From Sphingomonas bacterium (GTDB lineage Bacteria > Pseudomonadota > Alphaproteobacteria > Sphingomonadales > Sphingomonadaceae), in assembly GCF_028289855.1 (NCBI RefSeq), contig NZ_JAQGKZ010000080.1, forward strand, positions 1-64,000: 64,000 bases of DNA. Reading direction: 5' to 3'. The translations under genes and the position numbers were made by a program. Of this stretch, positions 44,077 to 53,120 are shown in pieces. The notes under the pieces are model-generated. The model had not been told where the DNA came from. It was given only the letters and a program-made list of their open reading frames with translations, and made no database searches. How positions within the stretch are numbered: the stretch's first letter is position 1; each line of letters begins with the position of its first letter.

Positions 44077-44979
44077 ATGGGTCAGGGAATGGCGCGCGAT
44101 TTGGAGGTTCGTCACTGCCGCGCTTTGGTCGCGGTGCACGACGGTGGCGGGGTCGGCGCGGCGGCGCGCGCGCTCGGCGTGGCGCAATCGACGGTGTCCG
44201 AAACCTTGCTGTCGCTCGAACGGCTGCTCGGCGTGCCCGTCACGCTGCGCCGCGCCGGTCGTGAGGCGATGCTGACCCCAGCGGCCGAGGCCTTGCTGCC
44301 GCACGCCCGGTCGCTGATCGCGGCATCCGAGGCGGTGATGAGCGCGGGCGCGCGGCACGGTCGCGCGAGCGTGCGGCTCGGCACGGTCGAATCGATCAGC
44401 TCGTTCCTGCTGCCCGATCCGCTCGGCGCGTTTCGCCGGCAATGGCCGGGCATCGACGTGCGGATCACGATCGGGCTGTGCGAGGATTTGCGGCGGCGCG
44501 TCGAGCGGTCGGAGCTGGACGCGGCGCTCACCATCGAAGGCGCCAATCAGGGCGCTCCGGGGCTGCTGTCGCCGGTTGGCCTGCGGCTGATCGTCGCGCC
44601 GGGCCATCCGTTAGCGGGTCGCATCATGACGGGCGACGATCTGGCGGCGCGGACATTGCTGCTGTCCGATTCGGAAGGGTCGTTCAACGACCTGTTGCGA
44701 TCGTGGGCGGCACGCGCCGACGGTCAGGCGGCCTTCGAATCGGCGGGCAGCGTCGAGGGGGTGAAGCGCGGCGTGCTCAACGCCGATGCGATCGGCGTCC
44801 TGCCCGATTATGCCGTTGCGGAAGATCTGGCGGCGGGGTCGCTAGTCGCGTTGCGGTTCGACCAGCCGCTGCCCGCCATCGCGCTCCGCCTGACGACGTT
44901 GGCCATTCCCGTGACGGGATCGCCGCTGGAAAGTCTGGCGGCACGAATCCGCGATGCGCTGATTCCGGCAGACGATTAG
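44077..44979 (+). CDS. LysR-family transcriptional regulator
   Basis: 300 residues. N-terminal winged helix-turn-helix (GVGAAARALGVAQSTVSETLLSLERLLGVP) and a C-terminal periplasmic-binding-type effector domain. It is divergent from the isochorismatase-like gene with an 81-bp gap, the usual arrangement for LysR control of the neighbour. Start at 44077; an ATG at 44089 is also possible. Confidence 0.92.
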   Translation: MGQGMARDLEVRHCRALVAVHDGGGVGAAARALGVAQSTVSETLLSLERLLGVPVTLRRAGREAMLTPAAEALLPHARSLIAASEAVMSAGARHGRASVRLGTVESISSFLLPDPLGAFRRQWPGIDVRITIGLCEDLRRRVERSELDAALTIEGANQGAPGLLSPVGLRLIVAPGHPLAGRIMTGDDLAARTLLLSDSEGSFNDLLRSWAARADGQAAFESAGSVEGVKRGVLNADAIGVLPDYAVAEDLAAGSLVALRFDQPLPAIALRLTTLAIPVTGSPLESLAARIRDALIPADD

Positions 44980-46097
44980 CCGGCGAATTCGCGGCGGATG
45001 GCGTCGCTATGCTCGCCGATCGCCGGCACCGTACCGGCAGGCCGCGCGCCATCGGCCCAGCGGATCGGCGCCGCGGGCAACGCGACCGGGCCGCTGGCGG
45101 TCTCCGCCGTGACTCGGCGCAAATGCGCGTGCCGCGACAAGTCCGCGACCTCGTTGAGCGACGCGAAGGCGATCCCGGCGGCGGCCAGTCGGGCGACCAC
45201 GGCAGCGGCATCGAGCGTGGCGAACTCCGCCGCGATCGCGGCATCGAGCGCGGCGCGGTTCGCGCTCCGTCGGCTGTTGTCGGCGAACCGCGCATCCTCG
45301 GCCATATCGGGCAGCGCGAGCACATCGGTGCAGAAGGCGCGCCACTCGCGCTCGTTCTGGATCGACAGCACCACCTGCCGCGCGTCGCCGCAGGCATAGG
45401 CACCGTAAGGCGCGATGGTCGCGTGATGCAGCCCGGCGCGCGCCGGTGCCTTGCCGGCATAATCGTAATGCAGCAGCGGCACGCTCATCCAGTCGGCGAT
45501 CGAATCGAACAGTGACACCGCGATGCCGCTGCCCGTCCCGGTCCGGCCGCGCGCGATCAGCGCCTCGAGTACGGCGGCATGCGCGTTCATCCCGCACGCA
45601 ATGTCGGCGACCGACACGCCGACCCGCCCGGCTTCGCTCTGCCCACCGGTGATCGCGGCGAGCCCGGTCTCGCACTGGACGAGGAAATCGTATGCCTTCA
45701 TCGCGGCGGCCGGGCCGTCCTCGCCATACCCCGAAATATCGACGGTGATCAGGCGGGGATGCCGCGCGCGCAGATCGTCGGAGCCGAACCCGGCCCGCGC
45801 CGCGCCGCCGGGGGCGAGGTTCTGCACGAACACGTCCGCCCGGCCGACAATCCGCGCGAGCAGCGCAGCGTCATCGGGCTGCTTGATGTCGAGCACCAAA
45901 CTCTCCTTGCCGCGGTTGAGCCACACGAAATAGGCGCTCTCGCCGTGGACGACGTGGTCGTACCGCCGCGCGAAATCGCCCTCGGTGCGCTCGACCTTGA
46001 TGACGCGCGCGCCGGCCTCCGCGAGGCGCAACGTGCAGAGCGGCGCGGCTACCGCCTGTTCGAGGCTGACGACGAGGATGCCGTCCAACGCGGCCAT
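44976..46097 (-). CDS. CaiB/BaiF-type CoA transferase (family III)
   Basis: 373 residues from the ATG at 46097. Family III motifs: LEQAVAAPLCTLRLAEAGARVIKVE at the start, NRGKESLVLDIKQ, and the catalytic-Asp region DFLVQCETG. Its start overlaps the stop of the acyl-CoA dehydrogenase gene by one base (TGATG). Together they probably activate and oxidise an acyl substrate. The C-terminus overlaps the LysR 3' end. Confidence 0.9.
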   Translation of the reverse strand: MAALDGILVVSLEQAVAAPLCTLRLAEAGARVIKVERTEGDFARRYDHVVHGESAYFVWLNRGKESLVLDIKQPDDAALLARIVGRADVFVQNLAPGGAARAGFGSDDLRARHPRLITVDISGYGEDGPAAAMKAYDFLVQCETGLAAITGGQSEAGRVGVSVADIACGMNAHAAVLEALIARGRTGTGSGIAVSLFDSIADWMSVPLLHYDYAGKAPARAGLHHATIAPYGAYACGDARQVVLSIQNEREWRAFCTDVLALPDMAEDARFADNSRRSANRAALDAAIAAEFATLDAAAVVARLAAAGIAFASLNEVADLSRHAHLRRVTAETASGPVALPAAPIRWADGARPAGTVPAIGEHSDAIRREFAG

Positions 46098-47251
46098 CAG
46101 AACGACTTGGGGAGTTTCAGCACGTGCGTCGCGACATGGCTGAGGATCAGGTTCGTGCTGATCGGCGCGACCTGGTACAGCCGGGTCTCGCGGAATTTGC
46201 GCTCGATGTCGTACTCCTCGGCGAAGCCGAACCCGCCGTGCGTCTGCACGCACATGTCCGCGGCGTACCAGCTCGCCTCCGACGCCAGCATCTTCGCCAT
46301 GTTCGCCTCTGTGCCACACGGTTCACCAGCGTCGAACATTGCCGCGGCCTTGTCGACCATCAGCGCCGCCGCCGACAGCTGGACGTGCGCGCGGGCGATC
46401 GGGAATTGCACGCCCTGATTCTCGCCGATCGCCCGCCCGAACACCGACCGGTCGCTCGCATACACCGACGCGCGGTCGATGAAGAATCGCCCGTCGCCGA
46501 TGCACTCGCTGGCGATCAGGATGCGCTCGGCGTTCATCCCGTCGAGAATGTAGCGAAAGCCCTTGCCCTCCCCGCCGATCAGATTCTCGGCGGGCACGCG
46601 CAGATCGTCGAAGAACAATTCGGTGGTCGCGTGGTTCAGCATCGTGCGGACCGGGCGGATCGTCAGCCCGTTGCCGACCGCATCGCGCATGTCGACCAGC
46701 AGCACGCTCATCCCGTCGCCGGGCGCGGCCTCGTCGCGCGGTGCGGTGCGGACCAGCAGTACCATCAGGTCGCTATGCTCGGCGCGGCTGATCCAGATCT
46801 TCTGGCCGCTGACGACGTAGTCGCCGCCATCGCGGCGTGCGAAGGTCCGGATGCGCGTCGTGTCGGTGCCGCTCCCCGGTTCGGTCACGGCGAACGCCTG
46901 GAGCCGCAAGTCGCCCGACGCGATGTTTGGCAAATACTTCGCCCTCTGCGCCGCGGAACCGTGCTTGAGCAACGTGCCCATCACGTACATCTGCGCGTGA
47001 CACGCCGCGCCGTTGCCGCCCGACCGGTGGATTTCCTCGAGGATCGCCGCCGCCGCCGCCAGCCCGAGCCCCGATCCGCCATACTCCTCGGGGATCAGTA
47101 CCGACAGGAAGCCCGCGCGAGTTAGCGCATCGACGAACTCGCTGGGATAGGCGCGGTCGCGGTCCTTGGACTGCCAATAGGTGCCGGGAAAATCGGCGCA
47201 GAGCCGCCGGACGGATTCGCGAATATCGGCAATGTTCGGCTCGGCGGTCAT
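46097..47251 (-). CDS. Acyl-CoA dehydrogenase
   Basis: 384 residues from the ATG at 47251. It has ACAD signatures: FAVTEPGSGTDTTRIRTFA, an FAD-binding WISRAEHSDLMVL segment, and the C-terminal QTHGGFGFAEEYDIERKFRETRLYQVAPIS with E at the expected catalytic-loop position. It takes the alpha,beta hydrogens from an acyl-CoA. It is the first gene of a two-gene operon with the CoA transferase. Confidence 0.93.
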   Translation of the reverse strand: MTAEPNIADIRESVRRLCADFPGTYWQSKDRDRAYPSEFVDALTRAGFLSVLIPEEYGGSGLGLAAAAAILEEIHRSGGNGAACHAQMYVMGTLLKHGSAAQRAKYLPNIASGDLRLQAFAVTEPGSGTDTTRIRTFARRDGGDYVVSGQKIWISRAEHSDLMVLLVRTAPRDEAAPGDGMSVLLVDMRDAVGNGLTIRPVRTMLNHATTELFFDDLRVPAENLIGGEGKGFRYILDGMNAERILIASECIGDGRFFIDRASVYASDRSVFGRAIGENQGVQFPIARAHVQLSAAALMVDKAAAMFDAGEPCGTEANMAKMLASEASWYAADMCVQTHGGFGFAEEYDIERKFRETRLYQVAPISTNLILSHVATHVLKLPKSF

Positions 47252-47337
47252 CCCGGTCCCCCAGCGCGCCATATTTGGTCCGGCTGAGTTCGTCTATGCC
47301 CGGGCGCTCGTGCCGCCGGGCTTGGGCTAGCGGAATC

Positions 47338-49122
47338 CTAGTGCCACGAGAGGGCATATCGCTGCCCGGCCGGTAGGACATCGGTGATCGCGCTGTGCAA
47401 CAGCGCCGCGCGCGGGAAATGTCGATCGCCACCAAAAGCGCCGATCTCGCCGCCATCGCTGGCGCCAGTGGTGATCGCATGGTCGGCGTGTCGGTCGAGA
47501 CGGGCGTAGCCGGGCTCACCGAGAAGCTTCGAGCGCCACCGTACTCCTGTCGCATCGGTGGCGATCGAGGTCGCGATATGTCCGCGACCCGGATGCTCGA
47601 CGGCCAGCGTGCCGGCAAACAACGTATCGTCTGCCGTCAGCTGCGCGAGATCGGCATCGCCGATCACGGTCGACCGCCGCGTCGTGAGAATAGGCCGCCG
47701 GGCGATTGCGGGAAGCTGGTCGTAACCGTCGATGACGCAGTTTTGGAGATCGACATGAACGCCGCGCGCAAGATCGAGCGGGCCGACAAGGCTGTCGGCA
47801 ATTGCCACATGCTGGCCCGGCACAGCGTGGCCAATCGCAATCGCCGGCATCGCTTGCCGGGCGCGACGCATCGCCGAACAGGCATGGAGCGTGCAATGCG
47901 TCATGCGCATCGCGACCCTTCCCTCGATCCTGATTGCGCCGTCGATCCATAAACCATCCAGCACGAGATCGAGCCCCGATCCCGTCCCGCGCAACTCCAG
48001 CGCGCCGCGAACCGTCGGCGATTCACCGGCCGCGGCTTCGATCGCCAGGCGCCGGGGAGCATCGGGATCGGCCAGACAAACGTCGGCCTGATCGTGAATC
48101 GCCGCGTCCCCGATGTCGTAGGTGGCGCTGTCGAGGATGCGGATCAGCCCGCATCCCGGCACCGCGCGGAACGCGGCGAGCGCATCGCCGAGCGACGAAA
48201 AGACGGGCGACTTAGCTCCGGGGGTCGGCACGGCGAAACGATCGACCTCGGCCACCCAGGATGCCGAGCGTGCGGGCAAGGGCCGGTCATAGCTGCCGCC
48301 GCCAATCGTCCCCGGCGGTACCCAGCCGAAGCTCGCGAGCAACGGTACCCCGACCAGCGCGGGGTCGAGGATGACCAGGCGGCCGCGCCGGGGATCGACC
48401 GCGACCGCCGCATCCGGGGGATGTTTGCCGCGTGTCTGCCACTCGTCCAGCGCGGTCAGGACGATGCGCTCGGGCGCAATGCCGTGCCATTCGCCCGCCG
48501 CGTCCGCGACCTGAAGCTCAATTGCCCCCGCGACCGCCCCTGGGTTCTCGTCCAAGCCAAGCGGCAAGGGTGCGTCGTGCTCGGCGGCGAAAATCCGATC
48601 CATGCCCGGGCAGCGGTCGGGCATTTTGTACAACGGCGCGTCGATGCCGAGCGGATGAAGCCAGAAAGCGCGCGAACCGGTCCGCGCCCGGTCGAACGGC
48701 GCGGGTGTCAGCAGCGCGGAGCGGCATGCCTGGTTTTGCCAGACTTGGATCGAGACCGACCCTTCCTCATCGGCGGCGGCGATGGCGACGGGCCATCCGG
48801 ACAGGTCGCGAAGTCGGGTTTCCGCCGCCGCGCGGGTGCCTTCGCGACGACGATACGCTACCGCGTCGGCGACCAGCGCGCGGTGGTCGGCGGTATCGGC
48901 CTGACGATCGCTCGCTCCGACCAGCGCGCCGATGCGATCGAGCGCGGCATGGTCGGCGGTCTCGACGAACCAATCGCGGTAAAGCCCGTCGATATCGCGT
49001 TCGATCTGGCCGCGGCCAACCTCCAGGACCTCGGTCAAATCGCGCAACGCATGGTGATTGCGCGCGTCGAGCCGGCGGTACAATTCGGGCAACAGGTCGT
49101 AGATGCGGCGTGTCGCGGTCAT
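47338..49122 (-). CDS. eCIS gpI-like baseplate protein with C-terminal beta-helix
   Basis: 594 residues. The first ~150 residues match phage tail protein I (YDLLPELYRRLDARNHHALRDLTEVLE... and the DWFVETADHAALDRIGALVG block), a baseplate wedge component. Residues ~300-560 are short repeated strands with G/N turns, compatible with a right-handed beta-helix that could reach the cell surface. The start overlaps the stop of the propeller-baseplate gene (ATGA). Last gene of the operon in transcription order. Confidence 0.8.
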   Translation of the reverse strand: MTATRRIYDLLPELYRRLDARNHHALRDLTEVLEVGRGQIERDIDGLYRDWFVETADHAALDRIGALVGASDRQADTADHRALVADAVAYRRREGTRAAAETRLRDLSGWPVAIAAADEEGSVSIQVWQNQACRSALLTPAPFDRARTGSRAFWLHPLGIDAPLYKMPDRCPGMDRIFAAEHDAPLPLGLDENPGAVAGAIELQVADAAGEWHGIAPERIVLTALDEWQTRGKHPPDAAVAVDPRRGRLVILDPALVGVPLLASFGWVPPGTIGGGSYDRPLPARSASWVAEVDRFAVPTPGAKSPVFSSLGDALAAFRAVPGCGLIRILDSATYDIGDAAIHDQADVCLADPDAPRRLAIEAAAGESPTVRGALELRGTGSGLDLVLDGLWIDGAIRIEGRVAMRMTHCTLHACSAMRRARQAMPAIAIGHAVPGQHVAIADSLVGPLDLARGVHVDLQNCVIDGYDQLPAIARRPILTTRRSTVIGDADLAQLTADDTLFAGTLAVEHPGRGHIATSIATDATGVRWRSKLLGEPGYARLDRHADHAITTGASDGGEIGAFGGDRHFPRAALLHSAITDVLPAGQRYALSWH

Positions 49123-52100
49123 GGCCGCAGCTCGATGCGAATGCCCGCCGGATCGATCGCGATGCGGTCAGGCGCGCCGGGCGTCGCGGCGGTTACGCCG
49201 TCCGGCGGCCGGATTCGGCTGGCCATCGCGCGCTCGACGCCCGGTACGCTCTTGGCGACCACGGCGATGTCGATCGGATCGAGCGGGACACCGAGCGGGC
49301 GGCCATCCGCGTCGAATGCCGCGACCAGCCGTGCGCGCACATCGTCGAGCACGGCATCGCCATCCGCGTCGATCATTAACGTGACCACTAGGTCGATCCC
49401 GACCAGCAGCGTGCGCGCAGACACTATTTTGAGCGTCACCCGACGCGGCGAGGCAATTTCGATCCAATGGCGCAATCCGGCCCAGTCGTGCTGCGCCGTG
49501 ACAGGCTCGGCCGACACGACGGTCAGCAATAGATGGGGGTCTTCGCCTTGGCGCGCGATCATCGCCGCCGCGGCCGACTGGATTCCGGGATAGGCCAGCG
49601 CGCGTGTGGTATGGTCGGCAATCGTCACGACGCGATCGACCGCCATCGCCCGCTCGCGCGTTCTGGCGCGCAGATGCTCGATAGACTCGGCCTCCGCGCC
49701 ACCCGTGGCGGCCAGTGGATTGGCAACCGACCGGATACCGGGAACTCGCTTGCGCAGCGCGGTCAGCGTGTTCGCGGCGACATTGCCGGTGCGCCCGGCG
49801 CCGACGCGATAGGTCGCGACGATATTGTTCTCGCCCGAGGGCAAACGGGCTCCATGGTGGCCGTCGCCGAAGCGGATGAAGGTGCTGCCATTGGCGTCGG
49901 TCATCAGTTCGTAGACGCGGTCGTTCGCGTCGTGACGGGGCAGCCCCGTTGTCCGGCTCCACGCCTCGCCGCGAATCCCGGCGGGCTGGGCGCCGAAGCG
50001 CAGGGCGCGACCGGTATCGCCATTGACTTCGAGCGTGAGCAACGGCCGCGGTGTTCCGTCGGCGTCGCGGGCGTAGGACAAGGGTCCGCGATGAAGGCGA
50101 AACATCTGGTTGGCGCGCGATGGCTGGCCGGTGCCGAGGATTTCCAGCGGCACGGCCTCTCCCTGCGTTGCGGCGACGACGTTGGCCGAGACGGAGCATG
50201 AATACCGGTCGTAGAGCTGGCGCAGGGCGGGCTGGATATCGATGTGCCATCGACCGTCGGGGGCGGTCGCGATCGCCGCGACGGTCACGATCTCGGCGTG
50301 CACCGCCGTATCGGGGGTAGCGGGAACGATGACGACATGGACCGCGGCGGTGGGATACTGCCGCTCTCCGCCGGATGTGGCGATGGTCCAGGTCCCGGAC
50401 GGGTCCGCGGGAGCGGCCAGCACATCCTCCAGACCGACCGACGTGATCGCGATCGCACCGTCCACGGTGTCGAGGCGCCAAGCGCGACCGCCGTCATGAA
50501 GCAGCCACAGGCTGGCCGGAACGACGATATCGACCGCAGCGTCGGGCGACAGCTTGATGCCTGCCGCCGACAGGCTGTCTTTCAGCGCCGCGGGCAACCC
50601 GGCCTGATCGAGTTGCGGCGCGATATCGGCGAAACATTGCGCGACCGGGGCGGGTAGTTTGGACGTGAGCACGGACATCACCGCTGCGCGCGGGCGCGAG
50701 CCGCTGACGATCAATCGCCGGCCCGGGACGATCTCTGCCGCGCCCGCGTCGAGGGTCAGCCGGTCGCCGCCAATCCCCGGCACAGCGACGGTCCGTGGGG
50801 TGTGCGCCGCGACCGGGCGGCTGTCGAACCACGCCGTGGCGGCACGCGGATCGAACGCGGGCAGGTCCGGTCGCTCGAGCAAGACGCGAGTCACCGTCGC
50901 TTGCTTGCCGAAGCCGCGCGCCGCCACCGTCTCATTGCCGGCGATCGACCGCAATGCAGGCCGCGCCGTCACCGCCGCCGGCGAGAGGACGAGCGCCAGT
51001 TGGCCCGGTGCGTCGATCCCGATTGCCTTGCGGTCGAGCAACAGCGCCGATCCGCCGGTCGTGAAATCGGGCCATTCGGTGTTGAGCACCGCGCTTGGCG
51101 CCACCGCGATAACGTTCGCTTGCGATGTCATCGCGGTCGCGCCGACATCGCCGCCCACGATCGCGATGCGGTGCGCAACGCGGAGCCCGGCTTCGGCGAA
51201 AAGCCGGTAGGCCTCACCCAAATCGCCTGGCTGGGTCACGTCCCAGACCTTGCCCGGTTCGATTACCACGACTTGCGAATCTGGCGACAACGCTATCGGG
51301 AAACGCGCAAAGCGGGCGATCAATCCGGGGCCGACTTTACCCTCGTCCAGTCCCTTCGTCAGCGACAGGTCGGTGGTGAAGAGGTCGAGTTCCTGCACCG
51401 CCCAGGGCGACCAGCGCGCCGCGTCGGGGCCGGAGCGCGTCACCCCGCCATCGGTCGCCGCGATCACCCCCGACGATGTCGCCGCCAGCTTGTGCACACC
51501 CGGGTTGCCCTGCTCGGTGTAGATGCTGAAATCGGCCCATCGGTTGAGGTCCGGCGTCGCGGCGATTCCCGCCGACGACGCCACGAACAACGTCGCCACG
51601 GGGTTCCCATCGACGGCGACGACGTTCGCGGCGAGGTCGTGCAGTTGCGCGCCGGCCGGCAGCGTCGGCGTGTCGACGACGAACCAGTCCGCCCCATCGA
51701 CCGGGCTGGCGAACAGGCCATGATCGGTGGCGGCGACCAGCCAGCCGGCGAACTCGGCTAACGCGGCGATCTTGACGGCGGCGGCCCCGCTCTCGGGATT
51801 GATCTGGGCAAATCCGTCGTTGAACGGGGTCCAGTGCAAATCGTTGGCCGCCCGGCGCAACACGCCGTGATCGGTCCCGGCAAACACGTTGCCGGCTCCA
51901 GCGGTAATCACGAGCGACCGGATCGCGCCGGTCAGCGGCCAGACGTTAGTCGCCGGCCGCTTCGCCAGATGCAGCACGTCGAGCATTTCGCGGCCGAACC
52001 CGGTCGGCGGGGTCCAGGCGACCGTCGGCGGCAAAACGGTCCAGCTCGTTCCGCCGTCGCTCGATTGCAGCACCTTGCCCGACACGTCGCCGGCGTACAG

Positions 52101-53120
52101 CACGTCACCGGCGGCCGTGACGGCGAGCAGGTCGAAGCGTCCCGATGGTAACGCCAGCGCGCGCCATGATACGCCATGATCGTCCGACCGCCACGCGCCG
52201 CTGCCGACGGCATAGAGGATGTCGTCCGGCGTCGCGACCATCGCCGCGACATCGCCGGCGATGGCGACGCTTCGCCATGGCCCGGTCGCCGCACTGTCCT
52301 GGCGCAGCACGCCCCCCGCGCGAACCCCGATCTTCGTCTGCGTCGCCGCCGGCACGTCACTCCACGCCGCCGCATTGTTGCCGAACAATCCCGCGTTGCG
52401 CGACAGCAGCACGATCTCGGCGACCGGATAGGCCCAGTCTTCCTTCGGCCCGCCGAGCGGCTCCGTCCACGTCACGATCGTGCACCCCTGCCGCCGGTCG
52501 GAGACGACCTCAGCGATCGTGACGAGCCAGCTGCGCGGCGGATCGCCGTCGTCGTCTACGCGCAAGTACAATGCCATGCCGGCGCGCGCGCCGCTGTCGG
52601 TGCCGGCAAGCCGAATGCTGCGGCTCGAAGGACGCAGCGTTGGCACCTCGGCCGGGCGATCGGGTAGCACCGGCAGCGCGTTCCACACCGCCCTCAACTC
52701 GATCGGGCCATATGACTCGAACACCACCGGCAATTGGCCGGCGGGGGGCACGTTCTGGACCACCAGCGGATGGTCGGGGGACACGCTCAGCCGATCTGGC
52801 TGACCGGCAATATCGGTGACGCGCACGGCCAGATAGGCCGACGCGGAAATTGCCGGGATGCGCTGTTGCCCGACCATCGCAGCCAGCGCGATGACCGAAA
52901 ACGGCTCGACCGCGCTGTCGAGATAGCCTTCCACGGCGATCCGGCCGCGATAAAAGTCCAGGACCCGGCAGACCCTGGCCCATGCCGCGATCAGCACGTT
53001 GGTGAAGTCGCCGGGGTGCGTCGCGGGAATGCGCGCCATTTGCGTGTGGCGCTGCGCCGCCCAGGTCATTGCCTGCGCGAGCGTGCGTTGATCCGCTTGG
53101 GGTGTCGCCATCTCGCTCAT
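49119..53120 (-). CDS. Large gpJ-like baseplate protein with internal beta-propeller
   Basis: 1333 residues from the ATG at 53120. The N-terminus is a baseplate domain. About residues 270-600 contain Asp-box-like blades, S-D-D-H-G-V-S-W (312-319) and S-S-D-G-G-T-S-W (353-360), with four more related units, i.e. a sialidase/VPS10-type beta-propeller. The C-terminal third is the gpJ core, with FGDGHHGARLPSG and SVANPLAATGGAEAES, as in the other baseplate protein of the locus. Such a large propeller inserted in gpJ is unusual. It overlaps both neighbours by four bases. Confidence 0.82.
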   Translation of the reverse strand: MSEMATPQADQRTLAQAMTWAAQRHTQMARIPATHPGDFTNVLIAAWARVCRVLDFYRGRIAVEGYLDSAVEPFSVIALAAMVGQQRIPAISASAYLAVRVTDIAGQPDRLSVSPDHPLVVQNVPPAGQLPVVFESYGPIELRAVWNALPVLPDRPAEVPTLRPSSRSIRLAGTDSGARAGMALYLRVDDDGDPPRSWLVTIAEVVSDRRQGCTIVTWTEPLGGPKEDWAYPVAEIVLLSRNAGLFGNNAAAWSDVPAATQTKIGVRAGGVLRQDSAATGPWRSVAIAGDVAAMVATPDDILYAVGSGAWRSDDHGVSWRALALPSGRFDLLAVTAAGDVLYAGDVSGKVLQSSDGGTSWTVLPPTVAWTPPTGFGREMLDVLHLAKRPATNVWPLTGAIRSLVITAGAGNVFAGTDHGVLRRAANDLHWTPFNDGFAQINPESGAAAVKIAALAEFAGWLVAATDHGLFASPVDGADWFVVDTPTLPAGAQLHDLAANVVAVDGNPVATLFVASSAGIAATPDLNRWADFSIYTEQGNPGVHKLAATSSGVIAATDGGVTRSGPDAARWSPWAVQELDLFTTDLSLTKGLDEGKVGPGLIARFARFPIALSPDSQVVVIEPGKVWDVTQPGDLGEAYRLFAEAGLRVAHRIAIVGGDVGATAMTSQANVIAVAPSAVLNTEWPDFTTGGSALLLDRKAIGIDAPGQLALVLSPAAVTARPALRSIAGNETVAARGFGKQATVTRVLLERPDLPAFDPRAATAWFDSRPVAAHTPRTVAVPGIGGDRLTLDAGAAEIVPGRRLIVSGSRPRAAVMSVLTSKLPAPVAQCFADIAPQLDQAGLPAALKDSLSAAGIKLSPDAAVDIVVPASLWLLHDGGRAWRLDTVDGAIAITSVGLEDVLAAPADPSGTWTIATSGGERQYPTAAVHVVIVPATPDTAVHAEIVTVAAIATAPDGRWHIDIQPALRQLYDRYSCSVSANVVAATQGEAVPLEILGTGQPSRANQMFRLHRGPLSYARDADGTPRPLLTLEVNGDTGRALRFGAQPAGIRGEAWSRTTGLPRHDANDRVYELMTDANGSTFIRFGDGHHGARLPSGENNIVATYRVGAGRTGNVAANTLTALRKRVPGIRSVANPLAATGGAEAESIEHLRARTRERAMAVDRVVTIADHTTRALAYPGIQSAAAAMIARQGEDPHLLLTVVSAEPVTAQHDWAGLRHWIEIASPRRVTLKIVSARTLLVGIDLVVTLMIDADGDAVLDDVRARLVAAFDADGRPLGVPLDPIDIAVVAKSVPGVERAMASRIRPPDGVTAATPGAPDRIAIDPAGIRIELRP

